Origin: Ga0077527 sp964533495 | GTDB taxonomy: Bacteria; Pseudomonadota; Gammaproteobacteria; Burkholderiales; SG8-41 | NCBI GenBank assembly: GCA_964533495.1 | Contig: CAZHJU010000013.1 | Location: 8,810-72,809, forward strand | Reading direction: 5' to 3' | Length of the DNA: 64,000 nucleotides | Shown: piece by piece, positions 41,817 through 49,895 of the stretch | How the letters are laid out: every line of letters begins with the position of its first letter | How positions within the stretch are numbered: position 1 is the first letter of the stretch | Notes under the pieces: model-generated | Told to the model about the DNA's origin: nothing | Databases searched by the model: none | The model's input: the letters and a program-made list of their open reading frames with translations, nothing else | Program-made: the position numbers and the translations under genes

Positions 41817-42176
41817 ATGCCGCGTCATGTCGCTTTGGTTCTGGCCTATTTATTTCTGATACTTGCTGTCATAGGCGTGGCATTGCCTGGCGTTCCAACG
41901 GTGCCCTTTCTTCTGTTGGCGGCATGGTTTTCTGCCAGGGGATCCAGGCGTTTGCACCGTTGGCTGTATGCGCATCCCCGTCTCGGCAAATTATTGATCG
42001 ACTGGGAAACGAAGAAGGCGATATCGCGCAAAAGCAAGGTGATTGCGGTGCTGCTGCTGCTGGTGAGCTGGGTTGTCATGTATCAGCGCATCGATAATGT
42101 CTGGGTTTTGACCGGCATTGCCCTTTGGTTCACAGCGGTGGCCGCTTATTTGGTCAGCCGGCGGGAGCCCAATTGA
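41817..42176 (+). CDS. YbaN/DUF454-family inner-membrane protein
   Basis: 119-residue membrane protein. A first segment (VALVLAYLFLILAVIGVALP) leads into the family motif GVPTVPFLLLAAWFSARGSR; two more hydrophobic segments follow (VIAVLLLLVSWVVMY; WVLTGIALWFTAVAAYLV). The length and motif match E. coli YbaN (125). Function is unknown. The ATG at 41817 is preferred because the hydrophobic N-terminus begins there; the frame is open upstream to 41760. Confidence 0.85.
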   Translation: MPRHVALVLAYLFLILAVIGVALPGVPTVPFLLLAAWFSARGSRRLHRWLYAHPRLGKLLIDWETKKAISRKSKVIAVLLLLVSWVVMYQRIDNVWVLTGIALWFTAVAAYLVSRREPN

Positions 42177-42233
42177 CAAATGCGTCTGGAAAATACCGCC
42201 TCGTCGTGACCCGCGGCACGGCATGCTGAGCCA

Positions 42234-42440
42234 TTGAAACAGGAAATCACCGGCTTTCACCAGGACGACGCCGGCGACTGGGTCGCCGAGCTCGCCTGCG
42301 GCCATTACCAGCACGTGCGCCACGATCCGCCGTGGATCAACCGGCCGTGGGTCATCACGCCGGAAGGCCGCCGATCCAGGGTCGGCCATGCGCTGGCCTG
42401 CAAAAAGTGCGATTCCGGCGCGCCGCCGGACGGCATGTAA
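42234..42440 (+). CDS. DUF3565 small protein
   Basis: 68 residues starting at TTG 42234. It matches the DUF3565 pattern GFHQDDAGDWVAELACGHYQ ... NRPWV, with Cys/His residues (CGH, H, CKKC) that could bind a metal. The function is unknown. Its stop codon directly abuts the stop of the convergent SDR gene, with no bases between, so the two transcripts must overlap. Confidence 0.85.
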   Translation: MKQEITGFHQDDAGDWVAELACGHYQHVRHDPPWINRPWVITPEGRRSRVGHALACKKCDSGAPPDGM

Positions 42441-43262
42441 CTAGCGCGCCGCGCGCCGCACCTCGCCGCCGGTCATCAGCAGCACGTCGCCGCTGATCCA
42501 GCGCGCGCTCGGGCCGCAGAGGTAGCGCACGAGGTCGGCGACTTCCTCCACCGTGCCGGGACGCTTGATCGGGATCGTCGACAGGCGTTTTTCCCATTTC
42601 GCCGGATCGCGCAGCGTGTCGATGCGCGCGGTGTCGAGGAAGCCCGGCGCGACGACGTTGGCGGTGATGCCGTGTTCGCCCAGCTCGTCGGCGAGCGCCG
42701 ACATCAGCGCGTGCATGCCGGCTTTCGATGCGGCGTAGGCGGAGAAGGTCGCCGGCGCCTTCAGCGCGGCGCCGGAGGAGATGCTGACGATGCTGCCGCC
42801 GTCGCCCTGGGCGATCATCTGCCGCGACACGTACTTGGAGCACAGCATCGTGCCGGTCAGGTTGATGTCGACGATGGTGCGCCACAGTTCGTCGTCGAGA
42901 TCCTGCACCGGCACGCGGTCGGCGGCGCGCGGATAGGTCGCGTTGTTGACCAGGATGTCGATGCGGCCGAGTTTGCCGACGACCTCCCGCACCATGCGCT
43001 GCACGTCTTCGGCCTTGCGCACATCCATGTAGGCGCCGCATCCGCGCACGCCCAGCGCCTCGACCTCGGCGACGACGTCGGGCAGGCCGCGCCAGCCGTC
43101 TTTTTGTTCGTCGGCGGTCAGGCTCGACGGATTGCGGCTGTTGCCGGTCACGGCGATATCGGCGCCGGCGCGGGCCAGCGCCAGCGCGATGGCGCGGCCG
43201 AGGCCGCGCTTGCGCGTGGCGCCGGTGATGACGGCGACCTTGCCTTTCAGTTCATGACTCAT
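42441..43262 (-). CDS. Short-chain dehydrogenase/reductase
   Basis: 273-residue Rossmann-fold NAD(P) oxidoreductase of the classical SDR family. The cofactor motif is VAVITGATRKRGLGRAIALA, with an extended glycine loop. NNATYP corresponds to the NNAG motif. The catalytic Ser lies in SIVSISSGAA, and the catalytic Tyr-Lys in YAASK. It is transcribed divergently from the HAD gene across a 138-base gap. The substrate is unknown; 3-oxoacyl-type reductases have the same layout. Confidence 0.92.
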   Translation of the reverse strand: MSHELKGKVAVITGATRKRGLGRAIALALARAGADIAVTGNSRNPSSLTADEQKDGWRGLPDVVAEVEALGVRGCGAYMDVRKAEDVQRMVREVVGKLGRIDILVNNATYPRAADRVPVQDLDDELWRTIVDINLTGTMLCSKYVSRQMIAQGDGGSIVSISSGAALKAPATFSAYAASKAGMHALMSALADELGEHGITANVVAPGFLDTARIDTLRDPAKWEKRLSTIPIKRPGTVEEVADLVRYLCGPSARWISGDVLLMTGGEVRRAAR

Positions 43263-43400
43263 GTGTACTCCCCGGGTGGAGCGCCGATGTTAGGCGACCC
43301 TCGCATGCCGGGCAACGCTACACGGTGTGGACCCGCGGCCGAAAAGGTTTCGCCGGGTTGTAAAATTCCGGCGCGGCGAAGACGACAGCGGAGAACGATC
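43263..43400. promoter_or_regulatory. Divergent promoter region, SDR / phosphonatase-like gene
   Basis: This 138-base gap serves two divergent genes. TAAAAT (in GTTGTAAAATTCC, about 43360) is a plausible -10 for the plus-strand gene. No clear operator was seen. Confidence 0.4.
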
Positions 43401-44075
43401 TTGAGTGAAACAATCGAACTGGTGGTTTGCGACATGGCCGGCACGACCGTGCGCGACGCGGGACAGGTGCCGAAAGCCTTCACCTCGGCGCTGGCGGCCC
43501 ACGGCATCGCGGTCACGCCGCAGGCGATCAACAGCCTGCGCGGTGCTTCGAAACGGCTGGCGATCCTGAACCTGATTCCGGACGGGGACGACCGCCAGGC
43601 GCGTTCCGAACAGGTGTACGCGACCTTCGTGCAGCATCTCGCCGAAGTGTTCAACGGCATCGTGGAGCCGGTGCCCGGCGCGCGCGAGGCCATCGACACC
43701 CTGCGCGGCCGCGGCGTGCGCGTCGCGCTGAACACCGGCTTCGACCGCGAGACGACCGATCTGCTGCTCGACGCGTTGCGCTGGCGCGAAGGCGTGGTCG
43801 ATGCCGTGGTCTGCGGCGACGAGGTGGCGCAGGGCCGTCCGGCGCCGTACATGATCTTCCGCTGCATGGAGGCGACCGGCGTGACCGACGTGCGCCGCGT
43901 GGCCAACGCCGGGGATACCGTGCTCGATCTGCAGGCGGGTCATCACGCCGGCGTCGCGCTGAACATCGGCGTGTTGTCCGGGGCCCACGGCCGCGACCAG
44001 ATGCAGCCCCTGCCGCACACCCATCTGCTGGAGAGCGTCGCCGCCATTCCGGAATTGCTGGCCCGTCGCCGCTAG
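43401..44075 (+). CDS. Phosphonatase-like HAD hydrolase
   Basis: 224 residues starting at TTG 43401 after GGAG. The HAD nucleophile motif is VVCDMAGTTV (D11), where Met-Ala-Gly follows the Asp as in phosphonatase-like proteins. A cap domain (about 20-95) and core motifs NTGFDRETTD (motif II) and VANAGDTVLDLQAGHHAG (motif IV) follow. Classical PhnX cleaves phosphonoacetaldehyde; this subfamily's substrate is less certain. No phn genes are near. Confidence 0.88.
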   Translation: MSETIELVVCDMAGTTVRDAGQVPKAFTSALAAHGIAVTPQAINSLRGASKRLAILNLIPDGDDRQARSEQVYATFVQHLAEVFNGIVEPVPGAREAIDTLRGRGVRVALNTGFDRETTDLLLDALRWREGVVDAVVCGDEVAQGRPAPYMIFRCMEATGVTDVRRVANAGDTVLDLQAGHHAGVALNIGVLSGAHGRDQMQPLPHTHLLESVAAIPELLARRR

Positions 44076-44159
44076 GCGACGGTTGTATTGCGGCCGGGGC
44101 TGCGCCCTGGCTGTCGTGCGCGACTGAACTTTTGCGGTCGTCTTCAGCCCAACTGCACC

Positions 44160-44999
44160 ATGCGCTTCCTTTCCCTGCTGATCCTGTCGCTGGTTCCGGC
44201 ACTGCTGCCGGCCCATGCGGCGACCGACGTCAAGGCGAAACCTTCGGTTGCTGCAAAAAAGAAACCGGCAACCACCGCAAAAAAGTCCCGGCCCGCGCAG
44301 CCCGCTCCCGTGCCGCCCGCAGTGGTGACCGCGACGGGCAAGGGACAGGCGGGCTATGTGCATTACTGGCTGATCATCGCGCCGGACGGGGAACAGGAAA
44401 TCCAGGTCGGCATCGAATTGCCGGACCAGCGCATCGCCTGGTCGTTTCCCGGGCTCGGCGTGCACACCGCGGCCTTTGTGGCCGAGGGTGAAGTCGACGT
44501 TCGCGGCCGGCCGTTCAAGGCGCAGCATCTGTATGGCCTGCGGCCGTTCGCTGGCGAGGCGGCCATGCGCACGTTGCGCGGCAACCTGATGCGCCGGGTG
44601 ACGCCGCTGGTCCGTCAGCGCGTGCCGTACTGCGAATTGAATGGCGTGACCGCGGAACTGTGCATGAGCTGCATGGGTTTCGTGTCGCAGATCCTGTTTC
44701 CGGGGCGGACGCCGGAATATGCGAATTTCCCGCGCAACTTTCCGCGCATCGCCGGTGAGGACTATCACACCACCGAGGACCTGCTCCTGTATCTGACGGG
44801 ATTGCACGCCCTGTCCGGCGATGCGGCGCGAAAGCGGCGGATGGCGGCGATCGGCGGCCCGCCGGCATTGCAGGAAGAACTGGCCAGGCTGGCGCCGCAA
44901 CTGGGTCCTGCGCCGGCGGCAACGGTCGCGAATGCGAAAACATCCGTGAAGCGGCCCGTGCGCGCCGCGCCCAAAACCGCGATCAGACGGGCGGGTTGA
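44160..44999 (+). CDS. Exported tri-Cys protein of unrecognised family (paralog A)
   Basis: 279 residues with a signal peptide (MRFLSLLILSLVPALLPAHA), a Lys/Ala/Pro-rich linker (about 25-55), a conserved domain (about 62-250) and a basic tail ending KTAIRRAG. The domain has GYVHYWLIIAPDGEQEIQVG, HLYGLRPFAG, LCMSCMGFV and TEDLLLYLT. Cysteines at 158, 168 and 171 are spaced C-x9-C-x2-C-M-G, the same as in the adjacent paralog. The pattern could bind a metal or form disulfides, but it is not CxxCH haem binding. I do not recognise the family. Confidence 0.8.
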   Translation: MRFLSLLILSLVPALLPAHAATDVKAKPSVAAKKKPATTAKKSRPAQPAPVPPAVVTATGKGQAGYVHYWLIIAPDGEQEIQVGIELPDQRIAWSFPGLGVHTAAFVAEGEVDVRGRPFKAQHLYGLRPFAGEAAMRTLRGNLMRRVTPLVRQRVPYCELNGVTAELCMSCMGFVSQILFPGRTPEYANFPRNFPRIAGEDYHTTEDLLLYLTGLHALSGDAARKRRMAAIGGPPALQEELARLAPQLGPAPAATVANAKTSVKRPVRAAPKTAIRRAG

Positions 45000-45097
45000 A
45001 TTTTCATACCTGCGCTGTCGTCGCCAATGCGCGACGACACGAAAAACGGTTGCGCTGTCGTACGCGGCTTTGCCGCCGACGGCGTTACAGCCGGATC

Positions 45098-46012
45098 ATG
45101 ATGATTTCCGGCAAGTCCGAATTCTGTGGTCCCGCGGGTTTCCGTCTTCGCGCGGCGCATGCGTTGCCCGTCGTTGCTGCGCTGCTCGGGATGTCGCCGG
45201 CGCAGGCGGTTTACCGCGATACGGTCGCCGCGTTGTCGCCTGCCGGCGTGGCGCTGCCGGCCCGTGCCAAACCGCGCGCCGTGACGGTGCGGCCACCGTC
45301 CGCCGAGGCAAGGGCATTGCCCGTGGTGACGGCGGCAGGGATCGGCCAGACCGGTTACGTGCATTACTGGGTGATCACCGCGCCCGACGGCGAGGAGGAA
45401 ATCCAGGTCGGCATCGAGCTGTCCGGCGGCCGTATCGCCTGGGCGTTTCCGGAACTCGGCGTCCAGGTCGTGCCTTTCCTTGCGGAAGGCGAGGTCGATG
45501 CGCGGGGCCGGCGCTTCCGGGTGCAGCATCTGTACGGATTGCGGCCCTTTGCCGGCGATGCCGCGATGCGCGCATTCCGGGAGCAGGTCGAGCATCGCGT
45601 GGCGTACTGGATCGACAACGAAACCGCCTATTGTTTCAGCGGCGCACGGGAACGCGAAATCTGCCTGAGCTGCATGGGTCTGGTGATGCAGGTCCTGTTT
45701 CCGGGAAAGACACCCGCCAATCCCGGAATTCCGCGCGATTTCCCGCGCACCGGCGGCGATCTGCAGTACAGCACCGAAGACCTGCTGCTGTACCTGACCC
45801 GCCTGCACCTGCTGCCCGGCGAACCGGCCCGCCGTCAGCGCATCACGGCTCTTGGCGGCCCGCCGGCCCTGCGGGAAGAACTGACCCGCCTGTCGGCGCA
45901 GCTTGCGGGCGAACGTCCGGCGGTGGCCGATGCGGCAAGACCGCCGTTGAAGCGCCGCGTCAGCGCTCGTCCGCCGGCACCGAAACCGATCGTGCGCCGG
46001 CCCGCCGGCTGA
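45098..46012 (+). CDS. Exported tri-Cys protein of unrecognised family (paralog B)
   Basis: 304 residues, a tandem paralog of the protein at 44160. A signal peptide (about residues 15-37, ending SPAQA) is followed by a shared domain: GYVHYWVITAPDGEEEIQVG, HLYGLRPFAGDAAMRAF, ICLSCMGLVMQVLFPGKTP, TEDLLLYLT and GGPPALREEL. The cysteines are C179, C189 and C192 (C-x9-C-x2-C-M-G). A basic, Pro-rich tail (PKPIVRRPAG) closes it. The start could be either of two adjacent ATGs (45098, 45101). It ends 4 bases before the convergent pseudouridine synthase gene. Confidence 0.8.
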   Translation: MMISGKSEFCGPAGFRLRAAHALPVVAALLGMSPAQAVYRDTVAALSPAGVALPARAKPRAVTVRPPSAEARALPVVTAAGIGQTGYVHYWVITAPDGEEEIQVGIELSGGRIAWAFPELGVQVVPFLAEGEVDARGRRFRVQHLYGLRPFAGDAAMRAFREQVEHRVAYWIDNETAYCFSGAREREICLSCMGLVMQVLFPGKTPANPGIPRDFPRTGGDLQYSTEDLLLYLTRLHLLPGEPARRQRITALGGPPALREELTRLSAQLAGERPAVADAARPPLKRRVSARPPAPKPIVRRPAG

Positions 46013-46016
46013 ACGC

Positions 46017-46748
46017 TCAGAAACTCTCGTCGTCGCGCAGATAGCGCCACTGTCCGGCTGGCAGGTCGCCGAGCATGACTCTGCCGATGCGCACCCGTTT
46101 GAGCCCGACCACTGCCAGTCCGACCAGTTCGCACATGCGGCGGATCTGGCGCTTCTTGCCCTGGCGCAGCACGAAACGCAGCTGGTCGCGGTTTTGCCAG
46201 GACACTTTCGCGGGGCGCAGCGCCTCGCCGTCGAGGCTCAGACCGTGGTTCAGCTTCGCCAGTCCTTCGGCGGAAAGCCGGCCGGTGACCCGCACCAGGT
46301 ATTCCTTTTCGATTTGCGAATTTTCGCCGATCAGCCGTTTGGCGATGCGGCCGTCCTGAGTCAGCACCAGCAGGCCGGTGGAGTCGATGTCGAGCCGGCC
46401 CGCCGGGGCGAGGCCGCGCAGATGCTGCGGGCCGAAGCGCAGCGTGCTGCGGTCGCCGTCGTAGCGGCTGGCCGCGCCGATCAGGGTCGACGCCGGCCTG
46501 TAGTTTTTTTCCGCCTGGCCCGACACATAACCCACGGGTTTGTGCAGCAATATCGTGACCCGCGCCTGCTGCCGGTTCTGTGCCGCGGGCGCCAGCGTGA
46601 TGGTCTGGGTCGGCAGGATGCGCGTGCCCAGTTCGGTGACCGGCAGGCCGTCGACCAGCACCCAGCCGCGTTCGATGTAACTGTCGGCTTCGCGGCGCGA
46701 ACACAGGCCCTGTTCCGACATCAGCTTGGAGAGGCGGGTCTTTTCCAT
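46017..46748 (-). CDS. 23S rRNA pseudouridine synthase, RluF-like (RsuA family)
   Basis: 243 residues. An N-terminal S4 RNA-binding domain (RLSKLMSEQGLCSRREADSY) is followed by the catalytic domain, with the active-site Asp in GRLDIDSTGLLVLTQDG. RQIRRMCELVGL is typical of the RluF/RsuA group. RluF modifies U2604 of 23S rRNA; the exact position here is inferred. It lacks the long basic C-terminal extension of E. coli RluF. Confidence 0.88.
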   Translation of the reverse strand: MEKTRLSKLMSEQGLCSRREADSYIERGWVLVDGLPVTELGTRILPTQTITLAPAAQNRQQARVTILLHKPVGYVSGQAEKNYRPASTLIGAASRYDGDRSTLRFGPQHLRGLAPAGRLDIDSTGLLVLTQDGRIAKRLIGENSQIEKEYLVRVTGRLSAEGLAKLNHGLSLDGEALRPAKVSWQNRDQLRFVLRQGKKRQIRRMCELVGLAVVGLKRVRIGRVMLGDLPAGQWRYLRDDESF

Positions 46749-46797
46749 GTCGATGTTGCGATCAGCCGGTGACAGAGGATTTGCTGCAGCAAAAGTG

Positions 46798-46836
46798 GAT
46801 TTTATAAGTATTTGTTTTAATTGATATTTTTATTTT
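46798..46836. repeat. AT-rich intergenic repeat, copy 5 (IHF-like core 46805-46817)
   Basis: TAAGTATTTGTTT at 46805-46817 (complement AAACAAATACTTA) is identical to the core of copy 1 and one base from the IHF consensus. It lies downstream of hemL on the minus strand and upstream of the pseudouridine synthase gene. Confidence 0.55.
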
Positions 46837-46844
46837 TCTGCGCA

Positions 46845-48122
46845 TCAAAACGCAGCAAAGATTTTTGCTGCGGCCTTGACCGTGCGTTCGATCTCCGCCG
46901 CGCTGTGCGCGGCCGACACGAAGCCGGCTTCATAGGCTGAAGGAGCCAGATAGACGCCCTCGGCCAGCATCGCGTGGAAAAAGCGGTTGAAGGCGTCCTT
47001 GTCGCATTGCATCACTTCGGCGTACGAGGCCGGCGGGGTTTCGCGGAAAAAGAGGCCGAACATGCCGCCGACGTTGCGCGCGGAGAACGGGATGCGGCGG
47101 GCCTGGGCGGCTTCGGTCAGCCCGCTGCACAGCTGGTGTGCGGTCGCGGCCAGCCGGTCGTAAAATCCCGGCGCCTGGATCAGTTGCAGTGTCGCCAGTC
47201 CGGCGGCGACCGCCACCGGATTGCCCGACAGGGTGCCGGCCTGATAGACCGGTCCCACCGGCGCCAGGCACTGCATGATGTCGCGGCGCCCGCCGAAGGC
47301 GCCCACCGGCATGCCGCCGCCGATGACCTTGCCCAGCGTGGTCAGATCGGGCTGGATGCCGTACAGCGCCTGGGCACCGCCCAGCGCGACGCGGAAGCCG
47401 GTCATCACTTCGTCGAAGATCAGCACCGCGCCATGCTGCGTGCACAGCCGGCGCAGGGTTTCAAGGAAGCCGGAACGCGGCGCGACGAGATTCATGTTGC
47501 CGGCGACCGGCTCGACGATCACCGCGGCGATCCCGCCGCCTTCGCGGGCGAAGGCGGCTTCCACGCCGGCTTCGTCGTTGTAGTCGAGCACCAGCGTGTG
47601 CGCTGCGGTTTCCGCCGGCACGCCGGCGGAGGACGGCTGGCCGAAGGTCAGCGCGCCGGAGCCGGCCTTGACCAGCAGCGCGTCGGCGTGGCCGTGGTAG
47701 CAGCCCTCGAACTTGACGATCCTGCTGCGTCCGGTGAAGCCGCGGGCCAGCCGGATCGCGCTCATCGTGGCCTCGGTGCCGGAGCTGACCAGGCGCAGCT
47801 GTTCCAGCGAAGGGACCAGTTTGCGCAGCAGATCGGCCATGTCGACCTCGGCTTCGGTCGGTGCGCCGAAGGACAGGCCGCGTTCCGCCGCCTGCTGCAC
47901 GGCCTTCACCACGTCGGGGTGGGCGTGGCCGCAGATCAGCGGCCCCCAGGAGCCGACATAGTCGACGTAGCTGTTGCCGTCGGCGTCCCACACCAGCGCG
48001 CCCTTGCCGCGCTGGAAGAACAGCGGCGTGCCGCCGACGGACTTGAAGGCGCGCACGGGAGAATTGACGCCGCCGGGGATGGTCAGCTGGGCGTGGTTAA
48101 ACAGCTTCTGGCTTTTTTTCAT
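46845..48122 (-). CDS. hemL: Glutamate-1-semialdehyde 2,1-aminomutase
   Basis: 425-residue PLP enzyme of the C5 haem pathway converting glutamate-1-semialdehyde to 5-aminolevulinate. The PLP lysine is in TTLGKVIGGGMPVGAFGG. IFDEVMTGFRVALGGAQ precedes it, and the N-terminus PGGVNSPVRAFKSVGGTP is canonical. The gene start overlaps the thiE 3' end by 26 bases, suggesting a thiD-thiE-hemL transcript. Confidence 0.98.
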   Translation of the reverse strand: MKKSQKLFNHAQLTIPGGVNSPVRAFKSVGGTPLFFQRGKGALVWDADGNSYVDYVGSWGPLICGHAHPDVVKAVQQAAERGLSFGAPTEAEVDMADLLRKLVPSLEQLRLVSSGTEATMSAIRLARGFTGRSRIVKFEGCYHGHADALLVKAGSGALTFGQPSSAGVPAETAAHTLVLDYNDEAGVEAAFAREGGGIAAVIVEPVAGNMNLVAPRSGFLETLRRLCTQHGAVLIFDEVMTGFRVALGGAQALYGIQPDLTTLGKVIGGGMPVGAFGGRRDIMQCLAPVGPVYQAGTLSGNPVAVAAGLATLQLIQAPGFYDRLAATAHQLCSGLTEAAQARRIPFSARNVGGMFGLFFRETPPASYAEVMQCDKDAFNRFFHAMLAEGVYLAPSAYEAGFVSAAHSAAEIERTVKAAAKIFAAF

Positions 48123-48747
48123 GGCGGGCTTCGAACAGCGTCTGGAAGTTGCGGGCGGCGCCGGCGATGTTTTCCGCGGCGAACACCGCGGAGATCACGG
48201 CCAGCGCATCCGCTCCGGCGGCCAGCAGCTGCGGGGCGTTCCGCAGCGTGATGCCGCCGATGGCCACCACCGGCACTGCAAGGCGTTTTTTGGCGCGCGT
48301 GAGCAGTTCCGGCGGCGGGCGCACGGCGCCGGGTTTGACGGTGGACGGGAAAAAGCTGCCGAAGGCGACATGGTCGGCGCCGGCGGCAACCGCCGCCTCG
48401 GCCAGTTCGATGCGGTCGTAGCAGGAGGCGCCGAGCAGCCTGTGCGGCCCCAGCTTCGCGCGGGCGGCGGCGATGTCGCCGTCGTCGCCGCCCAGGTGCA
48501 GTCCGGCTGCGCCGTATTCGAGGGCGAGGTCGAGATGGTCGTTGATGATCAGCGGCACGCCGGCGTCGCTGCACAGCGCCTGCAGGGCGCGCGCCTGCGT
48601 GCTGCGCAGCGCGGGTGCCGCGGTCTTGTTGCGGTACTGCAGCACCCGGATGCCGCCGGCGAGGGCCGCGCGCGCGCGGCGCAGCAGTTCACCCGTGTCG
48701 GCAAGGTCGGGCGTGATCGCGTAGAGGCCTGCGACCGGCGCGTTCAC
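48097..48747 (-). CDS. thiE: Thiamine-phosphate synthase
   Basis: 216-residue TIM-barrel enzyme joining HMP-pyrophosphate and thiazole phosphate. Motifs are QYRNKTAAPALRSTQA, IINDHLDLALEYGAAGLHLG, GASCYDRIELA, GSFFPSTVKPGA and VAIGGITLRNAPQLLAAGAD. The GTG at 48747 overlaps the thiD stop (GTGA) and fits the family N-terminus (VNAPVAGLYAITPD). It is coupled to thiD upstream and hemL downstream. Confidence 0.95.
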   Translation of the reverse strand: MNAPVAGLYAITPDLADTGELLRRARAALAGGIRVLQYRNKTAAPALRSTQARALQALCSDAGVPLIINDHLDLALEYGAAGLHLGGDDGDIAAARAKLGPHRLLGASCYDRIELAEAAVAAGADHVAFGSFFPSTVKPGAVRPPPELLTRAKKRLAVPVVAIGGITLRNAPQLLAAGADALAVISAVFAAENIAGAARNFQTLFEARHEKKPEAV

Positions 48748-49595
48748 GCCTGCGGCTCGCCGTCGCCTTCGGGCGTGCCGGCAGTCTCGTCTTCGCGTGC
48801 CCAGAACAGCCGGTCGGGAATGTGCTGGCCCATGCCGGGACGGAATGCGAGTTTCAGCGACTGCCAGGTGTATTCCTGCGCGTCGCGCACGGCTTCCTGC
48901 ATGTCGACGCCGTTGGCGATGGTGGCCGCCAGGGCCGAGGCCAGCGTGCAGCCCGAACCGTGAAAACTGCCGGGCAGGCGCGGCCAGCTGTCGCTGCGCA
49001 CCACGCCGTCGCGGTTGTAGAGCGTGTTGGTGACGTCGCCGGTATGTTCGTGGGTGCCGGTGATCAGCACGTACTCGCAGCCGGAGTCGAGGATGCGCCG
49101 CGCGCATTCGGCCGGATCGGGGTTGTCGCTGTCGTCGCCGTCGTCGGCGGCGAGCCGGCGCGCTTCGATGCTGTTGGGCGTGACGATGGTGGTCTGCGGG
49201 ATCAGCAGTTCGCGGATCGCGGTGAGCATTTCCTCGGAGGCCAGCTCGTCGCCGCGGCCCGAGGCCAGCACCGGATCGAGGATCAGCGGGATTTCCGGGT
49301 AGTCCGACACCACCTCGGCCACCGCGGCGATGGCTTCGAGGCTGCCGAGCACGCCGACCTTGAACGCCGCGACCGGCATGTCTTCGAGGATGCAGCGCGC
49401 CTGGTCGGCCACCCATTCGCCGTCGATGGGCTGGACACCGTCGACGCCGGTGGTGTCCTGGATGGTGATCGCGGTGACCACCGATACCGGATGGCAGCCC
49501 ATGCTGGCGAGCGTCATGATGTCGGCCTGCAGGCCGGCGCCGCCGGTGGGATCGGTGGCGGCAAAAACCATGACGATGGGCGGTGAATCGGTCAT
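48744..49595 (-). CDS. thiD: Hydroxymethylpyrimidine/phosphomethylpyrimidine kinase
   Basis: 283-residue ribokinase-like enzyme that phosphorylates HMP and HMP-P for thiamine synthesis. Motifs are DPTGGAGLQADIMTLASMG, TAITIQDTTGV, and the catalytic region SGCTLASALAATIANG with SFHGSGCTL. About 15 residues at the C-terminus extend past the usual end. It is the first gene of thiD-thiE-hemL. I saw no TPP riboswitch upstream. Confidence 0.95.
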   Translation of the reverse strand: MTDSPPIVMVFAATDPTGGAGLQADIMTLASMGCHPVSVVTAITIQDTTGVDGVQPIDGEWVADQARCILEDMPVAAFKVGVLGSLEAIAAVAEVVSDYPEIPLILDPVLASGRGDELASEEMLTAIRELLIPQTTIVTPNSIEARRLAADDGDDSDNPDPAECARRILDSGCEYVLITGTHEHTGDVTNTLYNRDGVVRSDSWPRLPGSFHGSGCTLASALAATIANGVDMQEAVRDAQEYTWQSLKLAFRPGMGQHIPDRLFWAREDETAGTPEGDGEPQA

Positions 49596-49617
49596 GCGCG
49601 GAAGTCGGGCGCGGGGA

Positions 49618-49647
49618 TTGGGGCGCGATGAGGGGATCGGCTAGAAT
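49618..49647 (+). promoter_or_regulatory. Candidate promoter for rubredoxin gene
   Basis: TTGGGG (49618-49623) and TAGAAT (49642-49647) are separated by 18 bases, with the rubredoxin ATG 50 bases downstream. The -35 is weak, so this is only a candidate. The minus-strand thiD promoter must also lie in this 101-base gap. Confidence 0.4.
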
Positions 49648-49696
49648 GTCGAGGCGATTGTAGCTTAATAAACCAGAAGTCACCCAGAAGGCGCTG

Positions 49697-49882
49697 ATGA
49701 CCACCGACAACGGGCAGTACCGTAAATACATGTGCTTGATCTGCGGATATATCTATGACGAGGCTGCCGGTGTTCCGGACGAGGGCATTGCCGCAGGCAC
49801 CAAGTGGGAGGATGTGCCGATGAACTGGACCTGTCCGGAGTGCGGCGCGCGCAAGGAAGATTTCGAAATGGTGTCGATCTGA
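49697..49882 (+). CDS. Rubredoxin
   Basis: 61-residue iron-sulfur (Fe-Cys4) electron carrier. The ligands are C13 and C16 (MCLICGYIYDE) and C46 and C49 (WTCPECGARKEDFE). GVPDEGIAAGTKWEDVPMNW is the conserved middle. Length is normal. It is followed 13 bases later by gloA and likely co-transcribed with it. Confidence 0.97.
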   Translation: MTTDNGQYRKYMCLICGYIYDEAAGVPDEGIAAGTKWEDVPMNWTCPECGARKEDFEMVSI

Positions 49883-49895
49883 GGCGGCACGGGCG

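Noticed and set aside
42672..43400. Upstream extension of the phosphonatase-like frame
   Set aside because: The frame is open to 42672, but that part is antisense to the SDR gene. The family N-terminus (DMAGT near residue 10) and a ribosome-binding site fix the start at TTG 43401.
49596..49696. TPP riboswitch upstream of thiD
   Set aside because: I looked for the conserved CUGAGA and ACCUGA elements on the minus strand and did not find them; the gap is also short.
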